From DATKMK01 sp035541895 (GTDB lineage Bacteria; Desulfobacterota; Binatia; HRBIN30; JACQVA1), in NCBI GenBank assembly GCA_035541895.1, contig DATKMK010000079.1:37367-101366 (forward strand): 64,000 nucleotides of DNA. Direction: 5' to 3'. The translations under genes and the position numbers were made by a program. Positions 1-7,950 of the stretch are shown here, piece by piece (positions within the stretch are counted from its first letter, which is position 1; each line of letters opens with the position of its first letter). The notes beneath the pieces were generated by a model. The model was not told where the DNA came from. It did no database searches and worked only from the letters and a program-made list of their open reading frames with translations.

Positions 1-272
1 ACACCGAGCCCAGCAAGGAAACGATGGACGTTGACGAAGAGCTGTTCCTTGAGGGGCTCCTTGAATACCGCCAGCTCTTCCGACGAGATCGACACGCCGC
101 GATCGGCGAGAATCATGATCACGACGCTCGCCGGCGCCGCGCCGCCGCGTAGATGTGCACGCACGTACCGACGGGTCGACGCGTCCCCGGCGAGCGGCAC
201 AACGGCGTCGACGCGGGTCTCACGACCGAAGCAGTCGGCCAAGACGGTACGAATCGGTTCCTCGTTCGACAC
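1..272 (-). CDS. Aminoglycoside phosphotransferase-family kinase (AmgK-like), partial
   Basis: This is the N-terminal part (90 residues) of a minus-strand gene that runs off the left edge of the window; no stop occurs in frame. The product begins VSNEEPIRTVLADCF and contains PLAGDASTRRYVR at about residues 27-39. That is the glycine-loop signature of the APH-fold sugar kinases related to AmgK, which phosphorylate the anomeric position of MurNAc/GlcNAc in cell-wall recycling. The GTG start at 270-272 lies 12 bases after the rmuC stop and has an AGAGAAG ribosome site in front, so the gene is probably cotranscribed with rmuC. The family is clear from the GDASTRR motif. The exact substrate is inference because the catalytic HxD region lies outside the window. 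Confidence 0.72.
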   Translation of the reverse strand, partial: MSNEEPIRTVLADCFGRETRVDAVVPLAGDASTRRYVRAHLRGGAAPASVVIMILADRGVSISSEELAVFKEPLKEQLFVNVHRFLAGLG

Positions 273-284
273 GGCGTCTTCTCT

Positions 285-1724
285 TCAGGCCTTCTCGCTC
301 GCCGACGGCAGCGGCAGCATCGCCTGCTCCTCAGGCGCCTGCAACACGCGCGGGGCACTCTCGATCATCCGCGGCGGCTCGATGTCGGGACCGCTGCCGG
401 CGCCGAGTTCCTTGAATCGCCGTGCACTGACGAGGACGCGACTCTCAAACGAGCCCACGGCGCTGTTGAACGACTCGACGCTACGCTGCAGCGCTTTGCG
501 AAGATCTTCGAAGTGTCCGGCCAGCGTCGCCACGCGCTCGTAGAGCTGTCGCCCCAAGTCGCTGATGCGCTCGGCGTTGGCGGCGAGTTGCTCCTGCGTC
601 CATCCGTACGCGACGGCGCGCAGCAGCGCGATGAGCGTGATCGGCGTCGCAATCAGCACGCGCCGGCTGACGCCGGCCTCGATCAAGGTCGGGTCCTGCT
701 CCAACGCGGCGCTGAAGAACGAATCGCCGGGAACGAACATGACGACGAATTCCGGGGTCGGCTGAAACTGCGCCCAATAGGTCTTCGACGCGAGCTGATC
801 CATGTGGGTGCGGAGTTGCCGCGCATGGTCCTTGAGTTTCGCACTGCGCGTATCATCGTCGGCGGCTTCGAACGCTTCGATGTACGCCTGCAATGGCGTC
901 TTGGCGTCGACCACGACATTCTTGCCGCCGGGCAGTTTCACGACCACGTCGGGCCGCAGCCGTCCGTCGGCGGTCGTGACGGTCTCCTGCTCGATAAAGT
1001 CGCAGTGCGCGAGCATGCCGGCGATCTCGACCACACGCTTGAGTTGAATTTCGCCCCAGCGCCCGCGCACGGTCGGCGAGCGCAGGGCCTTGACCAAGTT
1101 TCCGGTCTCGGCCTGGAGCCGCTCTTGGCTCTCGGCCAGTGAGCGGACCTGCTGACTGAGCGCGCCGTACGCCTGCTGACGCGCCAGTTCGAGGCCGCTG
1201 ATCTGCGCGTCGACCTTTTGCAGCGACTCGCGGATCGGCGCGACCAGCGTCTCGACCGCCTTCTGTCGCTGCTCGAGATCGCCCTTGGCTTGGCTCTGAA
1301 ACGTCTCCAGCGTTGCTTTGGCGAGCTCGATGAACGATTGATTGTTACTGCGCAGCGCATCGGCCGAGAGGGCCTTGAAGGAATCAGTGAGCTGCTGACT
1401 GAGCTGCTGCACGTGCGCCAGCTTCTCTGCGGCGACCTGCCGCTCGTGCTCCAGCGTGGTGGTCAATTCGGACTGACGGGCGGTCAGCTCGACGATCTGC
1501 CCGCGCGCCTGGGCGAGGTGCCCCTCGATTTCGGCGCGCGCGGCATGGGCGGCTGCAACGTCGCGCTCGCGCGCGTTGAGCCGTTCGGACAACGCCGCCA
1601 AATCAGCGTGGGCCTTGGTCAAGCTTTCGGCACGTTGGGCAGCGGCGTGCGCACGAGCGATCACCCACGCAACCACTGCCCCAACCACACCCGCGGCCAC
1701 CAGGACCAGCGCCGAAGAATTCAT
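285..1724 (-). CDS. rmuC: DNA recombination protein RmuC
   Basis: The 479-residue product is RmuC-like: an N-terminal membrane anchor (about residues 4-23, SSALVLVAAGVVGAVVAWV), a long heptad-rich coiled coil (about 25-180) and a conserved C-terminal nuclease-like domain. That domain contains VRGRWGEIQLKRVVEIAGM, RPDVVVKLPGGKNVVVDAK and TPEFVVMFVPGD, which are characteristic of the family. RmuC is known to limit recombination at inverted repeats and is distantly related to PD-(D/E)XK nucleases. I chose the ATG at 1722-1724 because it places the membrane segment at the N terminus; a longer reading frame extends 15 residues upstream without similarity. The gene is followed by the AmgK-like kinase on the same strand and diverges from exbB. 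Confidence 0.93.
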   Translation of the reverse strand: MNSSALVLVAAGVVGAVVAWVIARAHAAAQRAESLTKAHADLAALSERLNARERDVAAAHAARAEIEGHLAQARGQIVELTARQSELTTTLEHERQVAAEKLAHVQQLSQQLTDSFKALSADALRSNNQSFIELAKATLETFQSQAKGDLEQRQKAVETLVAPIRESLQKVDAQISGLELARQQAYGALSQQVRSLAESQERLQAETGNLVKALRSPTVRGRWGEIQLKRVVEIAGMLAHCDFIEQETVTTADGRLRPDVVVKLPGGKNVVVDAKTPLQAYIEAFEAADDDTRSAKLKDHARQLRTHMDQLASKTYWAQFQPTPEFVVMFVPGDSFFSAALEQDPTLIEAGVSRRVLIATPITLIALLRAVAYGWTQEQLAANAERISDLGRQLYERVATLAGHFEDLRKALQRSVESFNSAVGSFESRVLVSARRFKELGAGSGPDIEPPRMIESAPRVLQAPEEQAMLPLPSASEKA

Positions 1725-1878
1725 AACAACCCGCGGGCGATATAACACGGAACCAGATTTCGCCAACACGTGGCGATTCAGACCATGCGAATTGCGCCGG
1801 CACGAGCCCTACGCTATAGCTTCCGGCGATGCCGTTTGGTCTTTCGTTGCGGCCGCTTGATGCCGCCGCGAGTCCTGC

Positions 1879-2538
1879 ATGACCCCTTCAACCTTCTTCG
1901 AGCTCATCGAACACGGCGGCGTGGTCATGTACCCGCTGTTGCTGTGTTCCGTCATCAGCATCGCGGTGATCGTCGAACGCTTGTGGTCGCTGACGCGGGC
2001 GACGCGGCGGTCAACTCAGCTACATCGCGTCGCCTCCGAAGCCTTCGAAGAGGGCGGCGTGACCGACGCGCTCGCGGTCTGCCGGCGCGACGATTCGCCG
2101 CTGGCGGGGGTGTATCGAGCGGTTTTGACTTCGAACGCTCCGGATGCCGATTCGCGGACACGGATTGCGCAACGCAAGCTCGCCGAAGCCGCACGCGGAT
2201 TGAAGCGCTACGTCTGGCTGCTCGGCACGATCGGTAGTTTGGCCCCCTTCATCGGATTGTTCGGCACTGTGCTCGGTATCATCCGCTCGTTCGAGAACAT
2301 GGCCGCCACCGGCTCCGGCGGGTTTGCCGTCGTCGCCGCCGGCATCTCAGAGGCCTTGATCGCCACCGCGGCGGGGCTCGTCGTCGGCGTGTTGTCGATC
2401 TTCGCGTACAACGCGTTCATGGTGCGCATCAACAATCACAGCGCGGTGCTGCGCGAGTGGACCGACGAGTTCCTGCTCCACCTGCTCGCGCCGCCGGCGC
2501 GCGAAGAAAGTCATCCGCGTGTCGCTCAGTCCCGTTGA
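1879..2538 (+). CDS. exbB: MotA/TolQ/ExbB proton channel family protein
   Basis: The 219-residue protein has the ExbB/TolQ plan: one transmembrane helix near residues 12-33 (VVMYPLLLCSVISIAVIVERL), a cytoplasmic loop, and two helices near 112-138 and 150-180. The stretch GTIGSLAPFIGLFGTVLGII and the later EALIATAAGLVVGVLSIFAYN are the family signature, including the small-residue pore helices. With ExbD it would form an inner-membrane proton-driven motor that energises TonB or Tol-type functions. It overlaps exbD by 20 bases, indicating translational coupling. No tonB or tolA is adjacent, so the partner it drives is unknown. Confidence 0.92.
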   Translation: MTPSTFFELIEHGGVVMYPLLLCSVISIAVIVERLWSLTRATRRSTQLHRVASEAFEEGGVTDALAVCRRDDSPLAGVYRAVLTSNAPDADSRTRIAQRKLAEAARGLKRYVWLLGTIGSLAPFIGLFGTVLGIIRSFENMAATGSGGFAVVAAGISEALIATAAGLVVGVLSIFAYNAFMVRINNHSAVLREWTDEFLLHLLAPPAREESHPRVAQSR

Positions 2539-2941
2539 AATGGAAGGCGGCGAGGATATCGTCGCCGAAATCAACGTCACACCGCTCACCGACATCTTTC
2601 TGGTGCTGCTGATCATCTTCATGGTCACCAGCACGGCGCTGACGCAACAAGGTACCAAGGTCAACCTCCCACGCGCCGGCGGCGGCGGCGCCGAAGCCGC
2701 GAGCGTCATCGTGACCGCCACCGCGGATCATCGCCTTGAACTCAACGGCAAACCGGTTGCGCGCGACGCCTTGCTGCCGGCACTCCAGGCCGCGCTGGCG
2801 AACGCCGCCGAGAAGCATGTGATCCTGCAGGGTGACCGCAGCGTGATTCTCGAAGACGCGGTACAGATCATGACGACGGCGAAGGAGGCGGGCGCCGAAA
2901 AGATCGCCATCGCCACCGAGCCCAAGGCTGCAAAGCCGTAG
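2519..2941 (+). CDS. exbD: Biopolymer transporter ExbD/TolR
   Basis: The 140-residue ExbD/TolR protein has a short cytoplasmic N terminus, the conserved AEINVTPLTDIFLVLLIIFM block with the proton-carrying Asp (residue about 24) in its single membrane helix, and a periplasmic domain. The GTG at 2519 is preceded by AAGAAAG and lies inside exbB. An ATG at 2540, just after the exbB stop, is an alternative that would remove seven residues. Together with exbB it forms the proton channel and stator. The coupling to exbB and to the following regulator gene (7-base gap) indicates one operon. Confidence 0.92.
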   Translation: MSLSPVEMEGGEDIVAEINVTPLTDIFLVLLIIFMVTSTALTQQGTKVNLPRAGGGGAEAASVIVTATADHRLELNGKPVARDALLPALQAALANAAEKHVILQGDRSVILEDAVQIMTTAKEAGAEKIAIATEPKAAKP

Positions 2942-2948
2942 AGTCGCC

Positions 2949-3317
2949 GTGCCGACCAAGCGCGCCACGTCATCGTCGTCGATCGGGGACTACATCCGCC
3001 GGCAACGGGAGCTGGCCAACATTTCGCTGCGCAAGATGGCCGACATGAGCGGCGTCTCCGCCGGGGTGTTGAGCGAAATCGAGCAGGGGCTGCGCAACCC
3101 CAGCCGAACGCTGCTGCAATCGATCGCCACCGCGCTCCGGCTTTCCGCCGAGACCTTGCAGTTGCAAGCCGGCGTCATCGATCCGCGCGACGTCGACGAC
3201 GCCGATGCGGTGCGCGAGATCAAGCGCGACCCCCACCTCACCGATCGCCAGCGCGAGACACTCGTCGAGATCTATTCCGCGTTTCGTGCGGTGAATCGTA
3301 CGAGGCGTGAGTCGTGA
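2949..3317 (+). CDS. XRE-family helix-turn-helix regulator
   Basis: The 122-residue protein has an N-terminal XRE/Cro helix-turn-helix at about residues 12-70. It includes the recognition-helix pattern MADMSGVSAGVLSEIEQGLR and the family sequence NPSRTLLQSIATALRL. The C-terminal part is acidic and helical and matches no ligand-binding domain I recognise. It starts at GTG 7 bases after exbD, so it is likely a cotranscribed regulator. Its target is not evident from the sequence. The stop codon falls within a heptamer-type repeat array (3307-3333). Confidence 0.85.
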   Translation: MPTKRATSSSSIGDYIRRQRELANISLRKMADMSGVSAGVLSEIEQGLRNPSRTLLQSIATALRLSAETLQLQAGVIDPRDVDDADAVREIKRDPHLTDRQRETLVEIYSAFRAVNRTRRES

Positions 3318-3377
3318 ACGGTGAGTCGGGAGACAGTTCCGCCAGTTATCAGTCACGAATCCCGCGTCACGCTCCCA
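3307..3377. repeat. Inverted heptamer repeat arrays at a convergent gene junction
   Basis: The left array (3307-3333) reads as seven-base units CGTGAGT, CGTGAAC, GGTGAGT, CGGGAG. The right array (3351-3377) carries the same kind of units in the opposite orientation (on the minus strand GCGTGAC, GCGGGAT, TCGTGAC). They overlap the 3' ends of the XRE gene and of the VWA gene, supplying both stop codons. A role as a bidirectional terminator or repeat element is inference. Similar arrays occur at 6586-6659 and 9831-9955. Confidence 0.55.
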
Positions 3378-6300
3378 CCACCCGCTGATAGATCTTGGGC
3401 AACTCCTTGGGCAGGGTGGTGATGTCCTCGATCACCATGTAGCGGGACTCGTCGCACATCTGACGGAGATAGTCGTGGCCGGCGCGGTCGACGGTGATGC
3501 AGAAGGGCGTGATGCCGGCGGCCTCGGTTTCGCGCAGGGCGACCGTGGTGTCGCGGATGCCGTAGACGTTGCTCCGGCGGTCTTGGCCGTAGTCGAAGTC
3601 CTGCGGAAAGCCGTCGCTCAGCAGGATGAGATGCTTCGAGCGTGAACTGATGGCGTTCATCTTCTCGATCGCGTGCCGCAGCGCCGTGCCCATGCGGGTG
3701 CTACGCTTGGGCTCGATGCCGCCGATGCGACCTTTGACGGCGGAGGAGAGTTGCTCCGCGAACGACTTGACGAGATAGAACTCGACGTTGCCGCGGCCTT
3801 GGCCGGAGAAGCCGTAGATCGCGTAGGCGTCGCCGATTTCTTCCAGCGCCTCCGCCATGATGACCAGCGCTTCTTTGGTCACGTCGATGATCCGGCGCGG
3901 CTGGGGGTGCGGGGTGCGAGTGCGACTCGCCGACCGCCAGTCTTCGGCGTCGTCGAACGAGGCCGAAGTCGGCTTCTCCAGCGGTTCGTCGGTCGACGCG
4001 CTCATATCCAGGAGGAACAGCGTCGCCACGTCGCGTTCTTCACGCTTGCGCGCAACGTAGAGCTTGCTCGACGGCGAGCGCCGCGCGCGAAATTCCACGC
4101 GCGCGGTGACCGCGGCGTTGAGATCGAAATCCTCGCCGTCCTCCAACCCGCGCACGACCCGGTACATCTCGGGTCGGATGCGCTGAAATTGCTGCCGCAC
4201 TTCCGGGATCATTGCGGCGTACTCGTTCAGTGCATCGTTGAAGAACTCGCCGCCGTCGCTGGTCAGCGCGACTTCGCGGAGTCGGCACCAGCGCGAGCGA
4301 TAGTCGCTGATGTGGTAGTCCCACTCGTCGTACAAGAACGACGGGCCGCCGGTGCGATCTTCCAGCCACCGCCGCACGCTGCGCGGCGAACGTTCGGTGT
4401 CGCCGAGCAAGCGACGCAGCTCTTCGAGCTGCTCGGACGGAATCTTGCCCATCAAATCGGTGATGTAGAGACCGATGCCGTCGGTGTCTTCTCCCGTGCC
4501 TTGCTTGATCTTGAGGTCGGCGCCTTGTTCGAGCAAACGCCGCAGTTCGTCGAACGACAGCGGCTGGGCGCCGGGGGGCAAATCGTCGGGCGTCTGATCG
4601 AGTTCGAAGTGCCGGTCGTTCTCAATCGTCGACCCGGCATCGGGCATGGCCGCGGCGGGCAGACGCGGCGCCTCCGTGTCGGGCGGGAGCGGTGTGTCAT
4701 CATCGTCGTACGGATCGATCAGGGTCTCGCCGGTGATCTTGTCCAAGATGAGTCCGCCGAATTCGAACTGATCCTGGCGCACTCGCCGAGGCGCATTGGG
4801 ATCGAGCAGGCGGTCGGTGAGTTCCTGCGCGATCCGCAGCGCATCGGCCGCCGTGCTCCGCGACGACCCGAGCGGAGCCACGCAGGACAGAATGATCGGC
4901 GCGACCGCGCCGAGCCACTCGGGGGGCGCATCGGCATCGGCCGCGCTGAGCGCCAAGGCGAGCGTTGCATCGAGCAACGTGCCGCCCTCCGGAATTTGCG
5001 CGTAGCGCGCGGCCCAGTAGGGCATCATCCGGGTCGCGGCCCAGCGAAACTCTTCGGCGAGTCCGGGATACTCGGCGATCACACGGCGCGCGACGCGATA
5101 GCCGTCGGTGACGAGAAACAACTGTTCGAGGAGATCCGGGCGCTCCTCGTGTCGGAGATACGCGACCAGCGCGGCCCCGCTCGCATCGTCGCCGCCGGGG
5201 TTCGGATCGAAGTCGTAGGTCCCGAATTCGCGCCGGCCGGCGAGCCAGGCCGCCATCACGCGATACAAGCGCGCGTTTTCCTCGTGCGTCGGCAAGCAAT
5301 CGATGCGCAAGGGCAGCGCGACCTCGCATTCTGCCGGAAATTCCTCCAGCGGCGGGCGCACGGAGAAGCCGCTGTCGACGCTGTGAATCGAGGCCGGCGT
5401 GCCGCTGAGCATCTGAATCAGTTTGCGCAGCAGGCCTTGCACCTCTTCGAGCGCGACGCCGGTCGAGGTGGCACGCAAGACCTTGAGACTCGTCCGCGAC
5501 TCGAGCGCGAAGAACGCGACGCCGGCGTCGGCATGATCGCCGGCGATCGCCAAGCCGCGCTCGACCCACGCGGCGACCCCGTCGGCGCTGCTCTCTTCAT
5601 ACGCCTTCGGCAGGCTTCGTAACGTGGCGGCGACGGCACGCGGGAAGGTGTCGGCGACCCGCTGCGCGAGTGCGAGGGCGTGACTACGGCTCTTCGGCGG
5701 CACATCGAGCACAACCGCACCGAGCACGGGGACCAATTGATCGACGTGCTCGGCCAATGCCGCGCCCGCGGTGTCGAGCAGAGTCAGCAGTTGCGCGCGT
5801 CGTGCGGCCGACAAGCGTCGCAAGGCATGCGGAGCTTCACGATACCAGGTGACCGCCGCCTTCGGTGCGGTACCGGCGATTCGCAGGCCACAGCGCAGCC
5901 ACGCCGTTCGCTCAGAGCCCGACCAGCGCCGAACGCTACTTGGCAGCTCACGAAAGAAATCGGCCTCCTTGACTACGCGCCGTACCCGCGCACCGAGGTC
6001 GGCCCACAGCGGATATTGTTCGGGATGCAATACCAAGAGCGCGTGGGGGCCCGCCGCGAGGTACGCGTGCGCCAAGAACTCGCCGTGCCACCCCTGTTGG
6101 GTGTGCAACGCGCGCGCGACGTCAATCCAGGCGTGCAGATGTTCGAGTGGGACGCGATCGAGCAGGCGAGCGGTGGTTTCACAGAACGTGATGGCAAGCT
6201 TGCGCGACGTCGTCGCGAGCGCGAGCGCGAGGTCGGCCCACTGTGCCAGGGCGTCGAGCCCCATCGCACGCGCTACGGACGGTTTGATGTCGAAATACGC

Positions 6301-6567
6301 GATCGCGCCTTCGCGCAACGGCTGCTCGCCGGCGGCAAGGTGTTCGCCGATGCCAACCCAGCGCTCCAGCTCGCCGCCGAAGGCGGCATGGGCGTCGGGC
6401 GCCTGACAATAGAAGCGCTGCGCCAGCAGCGCGGACTCGCGTGCGAGCCGATCACCGATCGCCAGGATACGTTCATGCACGACGTTGCCGAGCGCGACGC
6501 AGCGCCGCCGTGCGATTTTGCCGCTGTCGCTATCGAGCAGGTGCGATTCGTACCACAGTTGGCGCAT
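3367..6567 (-). CDS. VWA-domain protein, NorD/CbbO-like
   Basis: The protein is 1066 residues. The last roughly 230 residues form a von Willebrand factor A domain with the metal-binding pattern DMSAS (near VATLFLLDMSAST), TRMGTALRHAIEKM and LILLSDGFPQDF. The large N-terminal part is alpha-helical and resembles the NorD/CbbO architecture; a central segment is acidic. VWA proteins of this group work with a MoxR-type AAA+ ATPase, encoded here just upstream, to insert cofactors or activate a client enzyme. I chose the ATG at 6565-6567 (MRQLWYESHLL). A TTG 14 codons upstream lies in repeat-rich intergenic DNA. No RuBisCO or nitric oxide reductase gene is nearby, so the client is unknown. Confidence 0.85.
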   Translation of the reverse strand: MRQLWYESHLLDSDSGKIARRRCVALGNVVHERILAIGDRLARESALLAQRFYCQAPDAHAAFGGELERWVGIGEHLAAGEQPLREGAIAYFDIKPSVARAMGLDALAQWADLALALATTSRKLAITFCETTARLLDRVPLEHLHAWIDVARALHTQQGWHGEFLAHAYLAAGPHALLVLHPEQYPLWADLGARVRRVVKEADFFRELPSSVRRWSGSERTAWLRCGLRIAGTAPKAAVTWYREAPHALRRLSAARRAQLLTLLDTAGAALAEHVDQLVPVLGAVVLDVPPKSRSHALALAQRVADTFPRAVAATLRSLPKAYEESSADGVAAWVERGLAIAGDHADAGVAFFALESRTSLKVLRATSTGVALEEVQGLLRKLIQMLSGTPASIHSVDSGFSVRPPLEEFPAECEVALPLRIDCLPTHEENARLYRVMAAWLAGRREFGTYDFDPNPGGDDASGAALVAYLRHEERPDLLEQLFLVTDGYRVARRVIAEYPGLAEEFRWAATRMMPYWAARYAQIPEGGTLLDATLALALSAADADAPPEWLGAVAPIILSCVAPLGSSRSTAADALRIAQELTDRLLDPNAPRRVRQDQFEFGGLILDKITGETLIDPYDDDDTPLPPDTEAPRLPAAAMPDAGSTIENDRHFELDQTPDDLPPGAQPLSFDELRRLLEQGADLKIKQGTGEDTDGIGLYITDLMGKIPSEQLEELRRLLGDTERSPRSVRRWLEDRTGGPSFLYDEWDYHISDYRSRWCRLREVALTSDGGEFFNDALNEYAAMIPEVRQQFQRIRPEMYRVVRGLEDGEDFDLNAAVTARVEFRARRSPSSKLYVARKREERDVATLFLLDMSASTDEPLEKPTSASFDDAEDWRSASRTRTPHPQPRRIIDVTKEALVIMAEALEEIGDAYAIYGFSGQGRGNVEFYLVKSFAEQLSSAVKGRIGGIEPKRSTRMGTALRHAIEKMNAISSRSKHLILLSDGFPQDFDYGQDRRSNVYGIRDTTVALRETEAAGITPFCITVDRAGHDYLRQMCDESRYMVIEDITTLPKELPKIYQRVVGA

Positions 6568-6585
6568 GGAAGGAGTCAGCAGCAC

Positions 6586-6659
6586 GCAGAGGGCAGTAGG
6601 CGGTGGCAATTCTTTTGGGGTGTCTCCGAACTGCCTACCGCCCTCTGCCTACCGCCTAC
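6586..6659. repeat. Inverted heptamer arrays (TAGGCRG type)
   Basis: On the plus strand, 6586-6606 contains the units AGGGCAG and TAGGCGG. The segment 6631-6659 contains CTGCCTA, CCGCCCT, CTGCCTA, CCGCCTA, which are the same units inverted (TAGGCGG, TAGGCAG, AGGGCGG, TAGGCAG on the minus strand). The arrays are separated by about 24 bases and sit between the MoxR and VWA genes. The long complementary arms could form a hairpin in the operon transcript. Confidence 0.6.
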
Positions 6660-6664
6660 GGTTT

Positions 6665-7480
6665 TCACGGAAAGATCGCTGCGGCGAGCTCCTCGATCGC
6701 GCGTTGACTCTCTTGATCGTCGGTGAGCGACTTGCTCACGGCGACGCCGCAGGCGCGGCGCGGGCTCACGCCTTTCTTGATCAACTGTGCCGCGTAGATC
6801 AGCAGGCGCGTGCTCACCCCTTCTTCGAGGCCACTGGCTTTGAGGTGGCGGACCTTCTCACCGAGCTTGGCCAGCTCCATCGCCTGCTCGATCGGCAGTC
6901 CGCTCTCGTGCGCGATGATCTGGGCTTCCTTGTCGCGCGGCGGGTAGTCGAAATCGATGGTGACGAAGCGCTGGCGGGTCGAGTGCTTCAGGTCTTTGAG
7001 CACGCTCTGATAGCCGGGATTGTACGAAATGACTAAGAGAAAGTCCGGGTGCGCCTCGATGATCTCGCCCTTCTTGTCGATCGGCAGGATGCGGCGATGG
7101 TCGGTGAGCGGATGAATGAGGACGATGGTGTCCTTGCGCGCTTCAACGATCTCGTCGAGGTAGCAAACAACTCCGGCCTTCACCGCCTGCGTCAGCGGGC
7201 CATCGATCCAAATGGTCTCGTCGCCTTTGATGAGGTACCGGCCGACCAGGTCGCTGCCGGTGAGGTCTTCGTGACACGCGACGGTGATGAGATTTCCCGG
7301 AACCTCGGGAGCCGCGCCGTTGGTGCTGACTCCGCGCAGCGTGTACGCCATATGTTCAACGAAGCGGGTCTTGCCGCAACCGGTTGGACCTTTGAGCAGC
7401 ACTGGCAGTCGGCAGTCATAGGCGGCGGTGAAGATGGCGACCTCGTCGCCGACGGGCAGATAGTACGGAATGTCGCTCAC
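6665..7480 (-). CDS. MoxR/CbbQ/NorQ-type AAA+ ATPase
   Basis: The 271-residue AAA+ ATPase belongs to the MoxR branch. The Walker A motif is GPTGCGKTRFVEHMAY (about residue 32), Walker B is VVCYLDEIVEARKD, and sensor/arginine-finger regions follow (LLVISYNPGYQ, KHSTRQRFVTIDFDYPP). The C-terminal KASGLEEGVSTRLLIYAAQLI segment is typical of CbbQ/NirQ/NorQ. It would remodel or metallate a client together with the VWA protein encoded 97 bases downstream. The GTG at 7478-7480 was chosen because AAGGAG stands 7 bases upstream. The frame is open for another 28 codons, but those residues lack family similarity. Confidence 0.9.
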   Translation of the reverse strand: MSDIPYYLPVGDEVAIFTAAYDCRLPVLLKGPTGCGKTRFVEHMAYTLRGVSTNGAAPEVPGNLITVACHEDLTGSDLVGRYLIKGDETIWIDGPLTQAVKAGVVCYLDEIVEARKDTIVLIHPLTDHRRILPIDKKGEIIEAHPDFLLVISYNPGYQSVLKDLKHSTRQRFVTIDFDYPPRDKEAQIIAHESGLPIEQAMELAKLGEKVRHLKASGLEEGVSTRLLIYAAQLIKKGVSPRRACGVAVSKSLTDDQESQRAIEELAAAIFP

Positions 7481-7589
7481 GCAGGCTCCTTGCAACGCTG
7501 CGGCGATTCTAGGGGTGGGCCAGCGCGAAAGCAATTGAGGGTCGCGGCCCGATTCACGGGTCACGACCGCAAGAAATCGCAGCGCTCGC

Positions 7590-7937
7590 TCACTGCGAAT
7601 CGACGTGATTCGCGGAAACCTCCGCGATGACCCACGGTGGGATGGTCCCTGGGGGTGCTGAGGCCAGGACGGCTTGTTCGAATCGCCGAGCTGGATCGCC
7701 GCGACGCTCGTGTTGCGTGTCGACGATCAGCTCGACGACTCCGCGATGGGCGAGCCACATCCGGTCGGTCGAGAGGAGTGCACAGCCACGGTACCCAAGG
7801 GGTGGGGCCGCGGGCATCGTCATGTCCGTGGCGGGAAGCGAGTACCACAGGCGCTCCAACTCTTCGCCGACGTGATCCTCGACCCCCCAAGTAGGATCGG
7901 GCTTCCCCGAAAAGACCGACGCGTGTGCGCTCCACAC
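7590..7937 (-). CDS. Stand-alone FSGxPxPT-domain protein (uncharacterised)
   Basis: I do not recognise a named family. The 115-residue product begins WSAHASVFSGKPDPTW and continues to PPLGYRGCALLS. These blocks match in order and spacing the N-terminal domain of the protein encoded immediately upstream (VTVDIFSGRPNPT and SALGYRGIVIE). The second half (WLAHRGVVELIVDTQHERR) has no counterpart I can align with confidence. The GTG at 7935-7937 gives the same number of residues before the FSG motif as in the paralog; a longer frame overlaps the upstream gene by 101 bases. It lies 13 bases after the paralog and is probably cotranscribed. No signal peptide is visible. Confidence 0.6.
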   Translation of the reverse strand: MWSAHASVFSGKPDPTWGVEDHVGEELERLWYSLPATDMTMPAAPPLGYRGCALLSTDRMWLAHRGVVELIVDTQHERRGDPARRFEQAVLASAPPGTIPPWVIAEVSANHVDSQ

Positions 7938-7950
7938 GTGCGGTGAAGCA

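Noticed and set aside
153..1142. Long plus-strand open frame across rmuC.
   Set aside because: It is the antisense of rmuC in GC-rich DNA. The minus-strand frame has clear RmuC motifs and the plus frame has none.
3673..5622. 650-codon plus-strand frame across the VWA gene.
   Set aside because: High GC keeps the antisense frame open. The minus-strand frame carries MIDAS motifs and conserved NorD/CbbO pattern.
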